Positions 16,918 to 25,837 of a stretch of 64,000 bases of DNA are shown here, piece by piece (the stretch's first letter is position 1; each line of letters starts with the position of its first letter). A program made the position numbers and the translations under genes. Source of the stretch: JALONH01 sp046329235. Lineage in GTDB: Bacteria; Bacteroidota; Bacteroidia; Cytophagales; Cytophagaceae. The DNA is taken from positions 3,038,001 to 3,102,000 of the forward strand of contig JAXLVA010000001.1 in the NCBI GenBank assembly GCA_046329235.1, given 5' to 3'. The notes under the pieces are model-generated. The model saw nothing but the letters and a program-made list of their open reading frames with translations, did no database searches and was not told where the DNA came from.

Positions 16918-18111
16918 ATGAAAAAAATACGTCACTTAATTTTTCTTAAAGACGTATTAGTGCTTTCGTTAACCTCTTTTGGAGGTCCTACGGCCCATGT
17001 AGCTTTATTTTTCAAAATATTGGTACAGAAGAGAGCCTATTTATCAGAAGCAGAATTATTAGAACTAAATTCCTTTTGTCAAATACTTCCCGGTCCTGCA
17101 TCTACACAAACACTTACGGCGGTTGGATTTAAAATCGGAGGCCCAAGGCTCGCATTTCTTACATTGTTAGTATGGATACTTCCTGCGGCTGCGTTTATGA
17201 CGTTTGCAGCTATATTGGTAGGCAGCGTATTGTCGGGTGATATCAATTTGACTTTTCTTCAATACATGGAGCCTATCGCATTAGGCTTTATTTTATATGC
17301 AGTTTATAAAACTATTAATATCATCAACAAGACACTTATCTCTTATGTTATTGTAGCTATAAGTGCCGTCCTTTGCTTCTTTATTAAAACTCCATGGATG
17401 TTCCCTATCATCCTACTTGTAGCAGGCTCATTTACTTCACTTAATTTTGGTAAACATCCCAAACAAGAAAAAACTTCTTTTCAAATTCGTTATGCCAACC
17501 TGATTTTATATGTAGCGATATTTGTAGGCGCTGCATTATTAGGATTAATACTCGATAGCAAACCTATTCGATTGTTTGAAAACTTTTTTCGTAACGGCAG
17601 TTTAATATTCGGAGGTGGGCAAGCGCTTATTGGTTATTTCTATATTGAATTCGTTCAGTTTAAAAAATTGTTGACCAGTGATGAATTTCTTACCGGTTAT
17701 GCCATGCTACAATCTTTACCCGGTCCGGTATTTACTTTTGCTTCTTACATAGGTTCGTTATCACTGAGAGAATATGGCTTGATGGGACAAATTTTAGGAG
17801 GGATCATTGGTAGCTTAGGCGTATTTCTTCCGGGTACCATTTTGATTTTCTTTATCGCTCCTATTTGGCAACATATAAAGCAGTATCGTGTAGTAAAGGC
17901 GTCTTTTGAAGGGATTAATGCCGGTAATGCCGGAATAATTATTGCCACGGCATTGAATATTTTTTGGCCAATGTTGAGTTTGCCTTCTTCCGACTTAATG
18001 ATTCAAATTGCCATTGTGTTCATTACGGCAGGAGTATTAATTTTTACAAAAATACCACACCCAATATTAGTATTACTAGGAGGGTTGGCCGGGTTCCTGA
18101 TGGCTATGTGA
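16918..18111 (+). CDS. chrA: Chromate transporter, long-chain ChrA/CHR family
   Basis: A 397-aa bidomain CHR transporter, reported to export chromate by ion exchange, with other anions possible. Both halves show the repeated family motif: LTSFGGPTAHVALFF...LLELNSFCQILPGPASTQ in the N half and GSLIFGGGQALIGYFYIEF...GYAMLQSLPGPVFTFASYIG in the C half, with roughly ten transmembrane helices overall. Length matches long-chain ChrA. It stands alone, with no chrB or other metal genes nearby, so a housekeeping anion role is possible. The last 36 nt overlap the convergent 71-aa gene. Confidence 0.5.
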   Translation: MKKIRHLIFLKDVLVLSLTSFGGPTAHVALFFKILVQKRAYLSEAELLELNSFCQILPGPASTQTLTAVGFKIGGPRLAFLTLLVWILPAAAFMTFAAILVGSVLSGDINLTFLQYMEPIALGFILYAVYKTINIINKTLISYVIVAISAVLCFFIKTPWMFPIILLVAGSFTSLNFGKHPKQEKTSFQIRYANLILYVAIFVGAALLGLILDSKPIRLFENFFRNGSLIFGGGQALIGYFYIEFVQFKKLLTSDEFLTGYAMLQSLPGPVFTFASYIGSLSLREYGLMGQILGGIIGSLGVFLPGTILIFFIAPIWQHIKQYRVVKASFEGINAGNAGIIIATALNIFWPMLSLPSSDLMIQIAIVFITAGVLIFTKIPHPILVLLGGLAGFLMAM

Positions 18112-18291
18112 TGCAGTTTGGTTTTTGAAAGCATCGTTTATTGTACCTTCAGAGTCTTCTAGATTAATCTTTCTTTTGTGAATGGAAAAGCCTTCTTCAG
18201 AGGGTAGTGATTTGGTATATCGCTTACTTATGCTTTTAACAATCAAAATTAAAAGCGATAAACCAACAAGAATGATAATGGCTACTTTCAT
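18076..18291 (-). CDS. Small membrane-anchored protein (71 aa), tentative
   Basis: A possible 71-aa protein: one N-terminal transmembrane helix (VAIIILVGLSLLILIVKSI) and a polar tail. No family recognised. It lies on the same strand as infB, but the infB terminator hairpin and its T-run end one base before the ATG, and no promoter is visible, so it would depend on read-through. It also overlaps the end of chrA by 36 nt on the opposite strand. The membrane-helix design favours a real gene; expression is doubtful. Confidence 0.5.
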   Translation of the reverse strand: MKVAIIILVGLSLLILIVKSISKRYTKSLPSEEGFSIHKRKINLEDSEGTINDAFKNQTASHSHQEPGQPS

Positions 18292-18325
18292 ATAAAAAAG
18301 AAGAGCTTACAATTTGTAAGCTCTT
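18292..18325 (-). terminator. Terminator of the rimP-nusA-infB operon
   Basis: On the minus strand AAGAGCTTACAA and TTGTAAGCTCTT (18325-18301) pair around a single central base, followed by CTTTTTTAT (18300-18292). A perfect 12-bp stem with a T-run just after the infB stop. Confidence 0.5.
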
Positions 18326-18333
18326 CCGTATAA

Positions 18334-21270
18334 TTATAAAGTTCTCTTAACTTCTTTTTCTTCGAATGATTCAATGATATCATTTTCTTCAATGTCATTA
18401 AATCCTCTAACGCTAAGACCACATTCGTAGCCGGTTTTCACCTCACTCACATCGTCTTTGAAACGTTTTAAGGAATCTAACTGACCTGTATGGATTACGA
18501 TACCATCACGAACGATACGTATTAAGTTATTACGTTTGATATTACCTTCTAATACATAACATCCGGCAATAGTACCCACTTTAGATATCTTGAATACGCT
18601 ACGTACTTCTAAGGATCCTAATTGAACTTCTTCTTTCTTAGGTTCTAACATACCTTCCATCGCATCTTTCACATCGTTGATAGCGTCGTAAATGATGGAG
18701 TACATACGAACCTCGATTTGTTCTTGTTCAGCAAGTTTCTTAGCACTGGTAGAAGGTCGAACTTGGAAAGCCACGATAATGGCATCCGATGCAGAAGCTA
18801 ATAAGATATCAGATTCTGAAATTTGACCTACACCTTTGTGAATGATACGAACTTGAATTTCGTCCGTAGAAAGTTTTAATAAAGAGTCAGACAATGCTTC
18901 CACAGAACCATCCACGTCCCCTTTAACAATAACGTTCAATTCTTTAAAGTTACCGATAGCTAAGCGGCGACCAATTTCATCCAAGGTAATGTGTTTCTTC
19001 GTACGTAACGATTGTTCACGTAACAACTGCTCACGTTTAGAAGCAATCTCACGTGCTTCACGTTCGCTTTCCATTACTTGGAACTTATCACCGGCTTGAG
19101 GCGCACCGTTCAAACCTAATAACTGTACCGGGATAGAAGGACCTGCAGATTTCACTCGATTACCTACGTGATCCAACATGGCTTTTACTCTACCAAAGTT
19201 AGCACCTGCTAATACGATGTCTCCAACTTCAAGGGTACCTGCTTGAACTAATAAGTTAGCAGTGTAACCACGTCCTTTATCTAGGGAAGCTTCAATGATA
19301 GCACCTACAGCTCTCTTATTCGGATTCGCTTTAAGTTCTAACATTTCTGCTTCTAATAATATTTTCTCTAATAATTCAGAGATACCTATACCTTGTTTCG
19401 CAGAGATTGCTTGACATTGGTATTTACCACCCCAGTCTTCCACCAAGATATTTTCTTTCGAAAGTTCTTCTTTGATACGATCAGGGTTGGCGTTAGGCTT
19501 ATCAATTTTGTTAATCGCAATGATGATAGGAGCACCGGCTACACGAGCGTGGTTAATCGCTTCACGTGTTTGAGGCATTACACCGTCATCGGCTGCTACT
19601 ACGATGATAACAATATCTGTAATCTTAGCACCGCGAGCACGCATCGCTGTAAAGGCTTCGTGACCCGGTGTATCTAAGAAAGTGACTGGTTTACCTGAAT
19701 CGGTCATCACGTTGTAAGCACCAATGTGCTGTGTGATACCACCGGCTTCACCTGCGGCAATTTTCGTTCTACGGATGTAATCTAATAGGGAAGTTTTACC
19801 GTGGTCAACGTGACCCATGATGGTTACAATAGGAGCACGTTCTATTAAATCTTCCGCAGCATCTACTTCTTCTACTTCTTCCGCTTCATCATCAGAAATA
19901 GTTTGGAAGTTTACTTCATAACCAAATTCATCAGCAATGATAGTGATTGCTTCTGCATCTAAACGTTGGTTGATAGATACGAACATACCCATCATTAAAC
20001 ATTTAGAAATAACTTCGTTAACAGATACTTCCATCATGGATGCTAAATCGCTGGCAGAAATAAATTCTGTCACCTTTAATACTTTAGCATCTTCTTGTTC
20101 TTGAAGTAATCTTTCTTCTTCCGCTTCAGCTGCAGAAGAACGTTTGTCTTTTCTATACTTAGCTCTACTTACAGGTCCGTTTTTATTAGAACCGGAAAGT
20201 TTAGCCATTGTAGCTTTAATCTTATCTTGAATTTCCTTATCGGAAAGTTCTTGTTTTTCAGGTGCAGGCTTGTCATTTCTGTGGTGACCGCCTTTGTTGT
20301 GTTGGTTTGGACGATTTCCACCTTTGTTATGGTGATGATTTCCACCTTGTCCGCCACCTTGATTTCCTTGTTGACCACCACCTTGGCCTTGACCACCTTG
20401 TCCTTGGTTAAGAGACACAGGAGTTCCACCACCGGTAGTCATGCGCTTACGTTTGCGCTTATTATTTTTATTCTTATCGTCAGATGAAGCTACACGCGTA
20501 GGTTCTTTTTTCTTCTCAGTAGGTAATTCAATTTTACCTAACACGCGAAGACCTTGAAGTTTGTCTGCTTCTGCTTTAATAACAGATTCAGGAACTTCTT
20601 CTGTAGGAGTAGGAGTTGTTTTCACTTCCACTATAGGAGCAGCTACAGGCGCCGGTGTTTCTACCACAGGTGCAGGCTTCTCTTCTACTACCGGTTTTTC
20701 TTCTACTACCTTAGCTTCTACAACAGGTTCAGGAGCTTTTTCTACAATAGGCTCTTCTACTTTTGGCGTAGGTGCTTTATCGGTTTTCTTGGTTTCAGGA
20801 GTTTTTTTACCGCCTTTAGCTTTATCGCCAGGCAACTCAATTTTACCAAGAACATTTAAGCCTTGAAGCTTAACTTTTCCGGTTGATTCTTCATCTGTAG
20901 CCGGTGCTGTTTCTACAACAGGAGTTTCTACAGGTTTAACCGCAACAGGTTCTTCTGTGATGACAGTGGCATTTTTGATCAAGATCTCTTCTTCTTCCTC
21001 TTGCTCTTTTACATTCTCCACTTTGTTGGCATCAATAACCACATCACCCATGTGTTTTTTGCCTATGGTTAAGCCGGAAGCTTTGTTTTTCTCTTGCTCA
21101 AACGATTCGAATTCTTTCGACAGAATGGTTAACATTTCTGGCGTAATCTTAGAATTCGGATTGCTGTCAACTTCAAAACCTTTAGCAGACAAGTGATCTA
21201 CAATGCTGGTAATACCAACATTTAATTTCCTTGCCACTTGGCTTAAACGCATTAATTTTTCTTCAGCCAT
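18334..21270 (-). CDS. infB: Translation initiation factor IF-2
   Basis: IF-2 is the GTPase that places fMet-tRNA on the 30S subunit and drives 50S joining. The 978-aa protein has an IF2-N helix domain (1-55), a long linker rich in E, P, V and K (90-270) holding two copies of KLQGLxVLGKIELP (134-147, 237-250), a Gly/Gln/Asn/His tract (287-331), a second IF2-N domain (about 400-450), then the G domain (GHVDHGKT at 486-493, DTPGHEAF, NKID), domains II-III and the fMet-tRNA-binding C-domain ending near the stop. Length is large but usual for Bacteroidota. It is the last gene of rimP-nusA-infB, 59 nt after nusA. Confidence 0.5.
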   Translation of the reverse strand: MAEEKLMRLSQVARKLNVGITSIVDHLSAKGFEVDSNPNSKITPEMLTILSKEFESFEQEKNKASGLTIGKKHMGDVVIDANKVENVKEQEEEEEILIKNATVITEEPVAVKPVETPVVETAPATDEESTGKVKLQGLNVLGKIELPGDKAKGGKKTPETKKTDKAPTPKVEEPIVEKAPEPVVEAKVVEEKPVVEEKPAPVVETPAPVAAPIVEVKTTPTPTEEVPESVIKAEADKLQGLRVLGKIELPTEKKKEPTRVASSDDKNKNNKRKRKRMTTGGGTPVSLNQGQGGQGQGGGQQGNQGGGQGGNHHHNKGGNRPNQHNKGGHHRNDKPAPEKQELSDKEIQDKIKATMAKLSGSNKNGPVSRAKYRKDKRSSAAEAEEERLLQEQEDAKVLKVTEFISASDLASMMEVSVNEVISKCLMMGMFVSINQRLDAEAITIIADEFGYEVNFQTISDDEAEEVEEVDAAEDLIERAPIVTIMGHVDHGKTSLLDYIRRTKIAAGEAGGITQHIGAYNVMTDSGKPVTFLDTPGHEAFTAMRARGAKITDIVIIVVAADDGVMPQTREAINHARVAGAPIIIAINKIDKPNANPDRIKEELSKENILVEDWGGKYQCQAISAKQGIGISELLEKILLEAEMLELKANPNKRAVGAIIEASLDKGRGYTANLLVQAGTLEVGDIVLAGANFGRVKAMLDHVGNRVKSAGPSIPVQLLGLNGAPQAGDKFQVMESEREAREIASKREQLLREQSLRTKKHITLDEIGRRLAIGNFKELNVIVKGDVDGSVEALSDSLLKLSTDEIQVRIIHKGVGQISESDILLASASDAIIVAFQVRPSTSAKKLAEQEQIEVRMYSIIYDAINDVKDAMEGMLEPKKEEVQLGSLEVRSVFKISKVGTIAGCYVLEGNIKRNNLIRIVRDGIVIHTGQLDSLKRFKDDVSEVKTGYECGLSVRGFNDIEENDIIESFEEKEVKRTL

Positions 21271-21329
21271 TTAATACTGCTTTTTTTGTTTTTACCACTA
21301 GTTTAGTCAGACTATCTCAGCAGTTATTT

Positions 21330-22586
21330 TTATTCAAATTCTTGTTTTAAGATAGACAATAAGTCATCTACTGTTTCTTCTTCTAACTCAGTACGACGAA
21401 CTAAATCATCTCTTGTCAAGGCTAATACACTCTTCGCTGTATCTAAACCTATTCGTTTTAATTCTTCAATAATCCAGCTTTCAATTTCATCACTGAATTC
21501 ATATAGATCTACATCTTCCTCGTCTTCTCCACCGGTCAATTCACGGAATACGTCGATTTCTAAACCGGCTAACTTACTAGCTAGTTTAATGTTTTGACCG
21601 CCTTTACCGATAGCTAAAGACACTTGATCAGGTTTTAAGAATACAGAAGCACGACCTTTGTCGCTTTCTACTTTGATAGAGCTGATTTTTGCAGGGCTTA
21701 AAGCACGAGCAATGAATAAATCAACATTGTCAGTATAGTTGATAACGTCAATGTTTTCGTTTTCTAATTCACGTACGATGCTGTGAATACGAGAACCTTT
21801 CATCCCTACACAAGCACCTACCGGATCAATACGATCATCGTATGATTCTACAGCTACTTTAGCACGCTCACCCGGTTCACGTACGATACGACGGATAGAA
21901 ATTAAACCATCATATACTTCAGGAACTTCAAGTTCGAATAAACGTTCTAAGAACTTAGGAGATGTTCTGGATAGAATAATTTTGGGATTACCATTGTGCA
22001 TTTCTACACGGTGTACAATAGCACGGATAGAATCACCTTTACGGAAACGATCCTTAGGAATTTGCTCTCCTTTAGGAAGAATTAATTCATTTCCTTCTGC
22101 GTCTACTAGTAACACTTCTTTGTTCATTACTTGGTATACTTCACCGGTGATGATTTCACCCACGATGTCTTTATACTTTTGGAACAAATTGTCTTTTTCT
22201 AAGTCTTTTACTTTTTGGATTAAGGTTTGACGAGCGGTTTGAACCATTCTACGACCAAAGTCTTCTAATTTAACTTCAGTAGCAAGCTCTTCACCTTCTT
22301 CAAAATCTTTCTCAATTTTTTGAGCGTCTGTTAAAGAAATATGTTTTACCTCATCATAATCGAAGCTGTCTTCAGCGAAATCATCCGAAACGATTTCTCG
22401 CATCCACCATACTTCTAAATCACCTTTATCTACGTTGATAATGATGTCGAAATTTTCATCGGTGCCAAATTTCTTACGCACCATGGTACGAAACACGTCT
22501 TCCACGATACGCATCATGGTAGGTCGGTCGATGTTTTTGAACTTCGCAAATTCTGCAAACGATTCTATTAAAGTAGCGGTATCCAT
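21330..22586 (-). CDS. nusA: Transcription termination/antitermination factor NusA
   Basis: NusA binds RNA polymerase and nascent RNA to tune pausing, hairpin termination and antitermination. The 418-aa protein has the N-terminal polymerase-binding domain (MRIVEDVFRTMVRKKFG), an S1 domain (GEIITGEVYQVMNKEVLLVDAEG), and two KH domains (GACVGMKGSRIHSIVRELENE and SLAIGKGGQNIKLASKLAGLEID). It ends with a short helix-hairpin segment (IGLDTAKSVLALTRDDLVRRT) and lacks the two full acidic repeats of E. coli NusA, as is normal outside proteobacteria. It starts 1 nt after rimP ends. Because NusA acts on hairpins, the hairpin in this operon's leader is of special note. Confidence 0.5.
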   Translation of the reverse strand: MDTATLIESFAEFAKFKNIDRPTMMRIVEDVFRTMVRKKFGTDENFDIIINVDKGDLEVWWMREIVSDDFAEDSFDYDEVKHISLTDAQKIEKDFEEGEELATEVKLEDFGRRMVQTARQTLIQKVKDLEKDNLFQKYKDIVGEIITGEVYQVMNKEVLLVDAEGNELILPKGEQIPKDRFRKGDSIRAIVHRVEMHNGNPKIILSRTSPKFLERLFELEVPEVYDGLISIRRIVREPGERAKVAVESYDDRIDPVGACVGMKGSRIHSIVRELENENIDVINYTDNVDLFIARALSPAKISSIKVESDKGRASVFLKPDQVSLAIGKGGQNIKLASKLAGLEIDVFRELTGGEDEEDVDLYEFSDEIESWIIEELKRIGLDTAKSVLALTRDDLVRRTELEEETVDDLLSILKQEFE

Positions 22587-22587
22587 T

Positions 22588-23085
22588 TTATTTAAACGAT
22601 ACGATTAGGTTACACTTTTTTATTTCTGAATAAGGGATGATTGTTTCTACAGCAGCCTCATTCTCCTGCTGATTATTCTTTTTATTTTTTTTAGTATCCG
22701 GAATAGGAGTAAGCGTTATTTCCGCTTCTGTAGCCTTTTGTAGCACTCCTTTTATTTCAGCACCTGTGGTAGTCACCAATTGTACCTTTTGACCTATACG
22801 TCTTAAGTATTGGCGTAATACTTTCATTGGACTATCCATTCCCGGAGAAGACACTTCAAGTGTATAAGCACCGGAAAATACATTGGCACCTTCTATGGCC
22901 TCGCCTAGTGCTAAGCTAAACTCTCCACACTCGTCAATACTAATTCCGCTGTCCTTATCTAAGAATACTGTCACCTTTTTTCTGTTGACTGGTCCACTTA
23001 GGGTAAAGTCTACCAAGAAAAACTCTTGCTTATCTTGAAGTAGACCGGAAATGATGGTATTTATTTCAATCTCTTGATTTGCCAT
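22588..23085 (-). CDS. rimP: Ribosome maturation factor RimP
   Basis: RimP assists late 30S subunit assembly, binding near S12. The 165-aa protein has the family's N-terminal alpha/beta domain (FFLVDFTLSGPVNRKKVTVFLDKDSGISIDECGEFS read in parts) and TLEVSSPGMDSPMKVLRQYLRRIGQKVQL, the most conserved RimP segment, then a C-terminal SH3-like domain with a KKNKKNN insertion. It is the first gene of rimP-nusA-infB. A full promoter (23152-23183) and a leader of about 60 nt with a strong hairpin (23100-23122) precede it. Confidence 0.5.
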   Translation of the reverse strand: MANQEIEINTIISGLLQDKQEFFLVDFTLSGPVNRKKVTVFLDKDSGISIDECGEFSLALGEAIEGANVFSGAYTLEVSSPGMDSPMKVLRQYLRRIGQKVQLVTTTGAEIKGVLQKATEAEITLTPIPDTKKNKKNNQQENEAAVETIIPYSEIKKCNLIVSFK

Positions 23086-23099
23086 AGTATAGTAAACAA

Positions 23100-23122
23100 A
23101 AGAGGGGACTCAGTCCCCTCTT
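23100..23122 (-). terminator. Terminator-like hairpin in the rimP-nusA-infB leader
   Basis: AAGAGGGGACT and AGTCCCCTCTT pair perfectly (11 bp) around one base, so the real loop is a few bases. On the minus strand it is followed by TTTGTTT and then the rimP ATG 15 nt downstream. It lies between the operon promoter and its first gene, suggesting attenuation; role inferred. Confidence 0.5.
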
Positions 23123-23151
23123 CAAATTGTTAACTCATAAACTCAACGATA

Positions 23152-23183
23152 CAAATCTAAGGATTAGTAAGGAATTTTACAAA
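23152..23183 (-). promoter_or_regulatory. Promoter of rimP-nusA-infB (TTTG-N20-TAgaTTTG)
   Basis: On the minus strand TTTG (23183-23180), 20 nt, TAGATTTG (23159-23152): a full Bacteroidota consensus promoter. Transcription would begin near 23145, about 60 nt before rimP. Confidence 0.5.
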
Positions 23184-23252
23184 TTTCCACAAAAAGGATG
23201 CTTTATTTAACAATTTATGGCGGCACCTACCCGTAAAGCGCTTGCCTCCTAT

Positions 23253-23260
23253 TATATTTG
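23253..23260 (+). promoter_or_regulatory. -7 box TAtaTTTG, 7 nt before the EEP phosphohydrolase ATG
   Basis: TATATTTG is an exact TAnnTTTG match ending 7 nt before ATG 23268 and 10 nt before ATG 23271. No -33 TTTG. It supports starting the gene here and not at the in-frame ATG 23217. Confidence 0.5.
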
Positions 23261-23267
23261 TGGGCTA

Positions 23268-24344
23268 ATGATGGATTATTTACGCCTTTTCAAACAACCT
23301 TGGGGGATTTTCCTGCTATTGAACCTATTCTTTTATGTGGTTATAGAGGTTTCTCCGGCTACCTTTTGGCCGGTGGCGTTTATTAATCTATTGTACCCAC
23401 CTTTCTTAGTATTAAATCTCTTATTGACAATTTATTTTTTAGTTAAGAAAGAATGGAAAAAGGTCATCGTTTTAGGCGTTTTATGGCTTTTTACCGGACA
23501 TTACTTTAACAGAATGGTAACTTGGCATTTTGCTTCTAAAGAAGCAGATATCCAAATAATGTCGTACAATGTTCGGGTGTTTAATGCTTATGCTCACTTG
23601 GCAGATGAAGGGTATCAATCAAGCAAAAAGATGATTCAATTCCTTAAAGAATCACCGGCGGATGTATTGTGTCTTCAGGAATATTATAATGATTCGGAGG
23701 ATCCCGTTTTTGCTACTCAACGTCAATTAAAGAAGGTTTATCCTTTCATGCATAAAAGCAAAATGACTAAGAATCATAGTGGTGCTGAGTTTGGAATGGT
23801 GGTATTTAGTAAATGGCCAATTATTTATAAAGGTGCTGTGGAACTTCCTACCAAAGGAGGGAATCAAATCATTTTTGTAGATGTAAAAAAAGGGGAAGAC
23901 ACGTTGCGTATTTATAACATGCACTTGCAGTCCATGAGCATTAATGAGCAAGAATTAAGAAATAATAGCAGTGGTAGTGAGCGATTTCAAACGGCTTTAA
24001 AAACAGCACTAAAACAATTTAAAAAAGGAGCCATACAACGTAGTTGGCAGGTAGATGAGCTAACTCAACATATAGAAAACTGCCCTTATCATGTAATTGT
24101 TTGTGGAGATTTAAACGATCCTCCCTTCAGCTATACCTATGAAAAACTTTCGGATGTGTTAGACAATAGTTTTGAATCCGGAGCTAAAGGAATGGGCATT
24201 ACGTATAATGGTTCCATACCTTTTCTGAGAATAGATCAACAGTTTTATTCTGAATCATTAAAAATTCAGTATTTTAACACCCTAAATTCAATAAGATATT
24301 CGGATCACTATCCTATAATCGCAGGATATTCTTTCGATAAATAA
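23268..24344 (+). CDS. Membrane-anchored endonuclease/exonuclease/phosphatase family protein
   Basis: A 358-aa protein: two or three N-terminal transmembrane helices (residues ~10-80, WGIFLLLNLFFYVVIEVS and FLVLNLLLTIYFLV) followed by an EEP (DNase I-like) domain facing the periplasm. Catalytic landmarks are IMSYNVRVFN (Asn), CLQEYYND (Glu), IYNMHLQS, VCGDLNDPPFSYTY (Asp/Asn) and SDHYPIIAGY (Asp-His), so the fold looks active; targets could be nucleic acids, phospho-sugars or inositol-type phosphates. The frame is open to ATG 23217, but the extra 17 residues (ending YYICGL) look unnatural and the -7 box lies inside them, so MMDYLRLFK is the likelier start. Followed 5 nt later by cysS. Confidence 0.5.
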   Translation: MMDYLRLFKQPWGIFLLLNLFFYVVIEVSPATFWPVAFINLLYPPFLVLNLLLTIYFLVKKEWKKVIVLGVLWLFTGHYFNRMVTWHFASKEADIQIMSYNVRVFNAYAHLADEGYQSSKKMIQFLKESPADVLCLQEYYNDSEDPVFATQRQLKKVYPFMHKSKMTKNHSGAEFGMVVFSKWPIIYKGAVELPTKGGNQIIFVDVKKGEDTLRIYNMHLQSMSINEQELRNNSSGSERFQTALKTALKQFKKGAIQRSWQVDELTQHIENCPYHVIVCGDLNDPPFSYTYEKLSDVLDNSFESGAKGMGITYNGSIPFLRIDQQFYSESLKIQYFNTLNSIRYSDHYPIIAGYSFDK

Positions 24345-24349
24345 GTACC

Positions 24350-25837
24350 ATGCATACCGGTGAACTAATCGTATATAATACGCTCAGCAGACAAAAAGAA
24401 AAATTTGAACCCATATTGCCACCTCATGTAGGTATGTATGTGTGTGGTCCTACCGTATACGGGGAGGCTCATCTAGGTCATGCCAGAGGGGCGATTACTT
24501 TTGACATCGTATTCCGATTTCTAACGCATTTAGGTTATAAAGTACGTTATGTTCGTAATATTACGGATGTAGGTCACTTAGAACAAGACGCTGACGAAGG
24601 CGAAGACAAAATTGCTAAAAAAGCAAAGCTAGAACGTCTTGAGCCTATGGAAGTAGTACAACGATATACAGAGTACTACCGCCGTACGATGAGAGAACTT
24701 AACGTCTTGCCTCCTAGCATAGAACCCACTGCATCCGGCCATATTCCGGAACAAATCCAATTAATCGTTTCTATTTTAAAAGCAGGGTATGCATATGAAA
24801 GCAAGGGCTCTGTCTATTTTGATATTGAAAAATTTGTCACGGACAAAAATAAGTACGGACATCTTTCAGGTCGTATTATTGAAGACTTATTGAGTGGTAC
24901 ACGTGAATTAGACGGTCAACAAACCAAGCGTAATTCTGCGGATTTCGCTTTATGGAAACAAGCTTCACCGGAACACATTATGCAATGGGAATCTCCATGG
25001 GGTAGTGGCTTCCCGGGTTGGCACCTAGAGTGTACTGCTATGAGTACAAAGTATCTGGGTGAAACGTTTGATATACATGGCGGTGGCATGGATTTACTGT
25101 TTCCTCACCATGAATGTGAAATAGCGCAATCGACTGCGGCGAATAAAAAAGAACCGGCTAAGTATTGGATGCATAATAATATGATTACTATCAACGGACA
25201 GAAGATGGGTAAATCATTAGGCAACTTCATTACATTAGATGAATTGTTTACCGGTAAACATGCTTTATTGGAACAAGGTTATAGTCCTATGACTATTCGT
25301 TTCTTTATGTTACAGGCACATTATAGAAGCACGTTGGATTTCTCTAATGATGCTCTGAAGGCTGCCGGTAAAGCGTATAAAAAAGTGATGAATGGAGTTA
25401 AGATGTTGCGTAGCTTAGAATATGAAACATCAGTAGTGGATGAAGCCTTTGATAAAGAAATCAAACAAGGGATTGATGATTTATACAAAGGTTTATTAGA
25501 TGATTTTAATACGGCTATCACCATTGCGTCTTTCTTCCAACTGATGAAGAAAGTGAATGTGATGTATTTGAAACAAAAGTCTACAGGATTAATGCGTCGG
25601 GAAACTTTTGATCTACTAACCACCAAAGTAGTAACGCTGATTGAGGAAGTATTGGGATTAGTGGATGAGCATGATATTAATGCAGAAGGTTTAATTAAGA
25701 GCTTGTTAGAGATTTATAAAGAAGCAAAAGACAATAAGCAATACGATAAAGTTGATCAAATCAGAAACTACTTTAAAGCAGAAGGTATTGCAATTAAAGA
25801 CATGAAACATGGTATTGACTGGGCATATGAAGAATAA
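24350..25837 (+). CDS. cysS: Cysteinyl-tRNA synthetase
   Basis: CysS charges tRNA-Cys. The 495-aa class I synthetase has the HIGH variant HLGH in CGPTVYGEAHLGHARGA, zinc ligands in MYVCGPT, HLECTAMS and HHECEIAQ, and the KMSKS variant KMGKSLGN, followed by the anticodon-binding helical domain. Length matches the standard single enzyme. It begins 5 nt after the membrane phosphohydrolase and its end overlaps the M28 lipoprotein gene by 11 nt, so these three are probably one unit. No T-box or other leader element is seen. Confidence 0.5.
   Translation: MHTGELIVYNTLSRQKEKFEPILPPHVGMYVCGPTVYGEAHLGHARGAITFDIVFRFLTHLGYKVRYVRNITDVGHLEQDADEGEDKIAKKAKLERLEPMEVVQRYTEYYRRTMRELNVLPPSIEPTASGHIPEQIQLIVSILKAGYAYESKGSVYFDIEKFVTDKNKYGHLSGRIIEDLLSGTRELDGQQTKRNSADFALWKQASPEHIMQWESPWGSGFPGWHLECTAMSTKYLGETFDIHGGGMDLLFPHHECEIAQSTAANKKEPAKYWMHNNMITINGQKMGKSLGNFITLDELFTGKHALLEQGYSPMTIRFFMLQAHYRSTLDFSNDALKAAGKAYKKVMNGVKMLRSLEYETSVVDEAFDKEIKQGIDDLYKGLLDDFNTAITIASFFQLMKKVNVMYLKQKSTGLMRRETFDLLTTKVVTLIEEVLGLVDEHDINAEGLIKSLLEIYKEAKDNKQYDKVDQIRNYFKAEGIAIKDMKHGIDWAYEE

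Noticed and set aside
20554..20866. Two ~100-codon open frames opposite the infB linker
   Set aside because: They are the complement of the Glu/Pro/Val-rich linker, giving Cys/Phe/Arg-rich or Ser/Thr/Gly-rich peptides with no start context, so they are shadows of infB.
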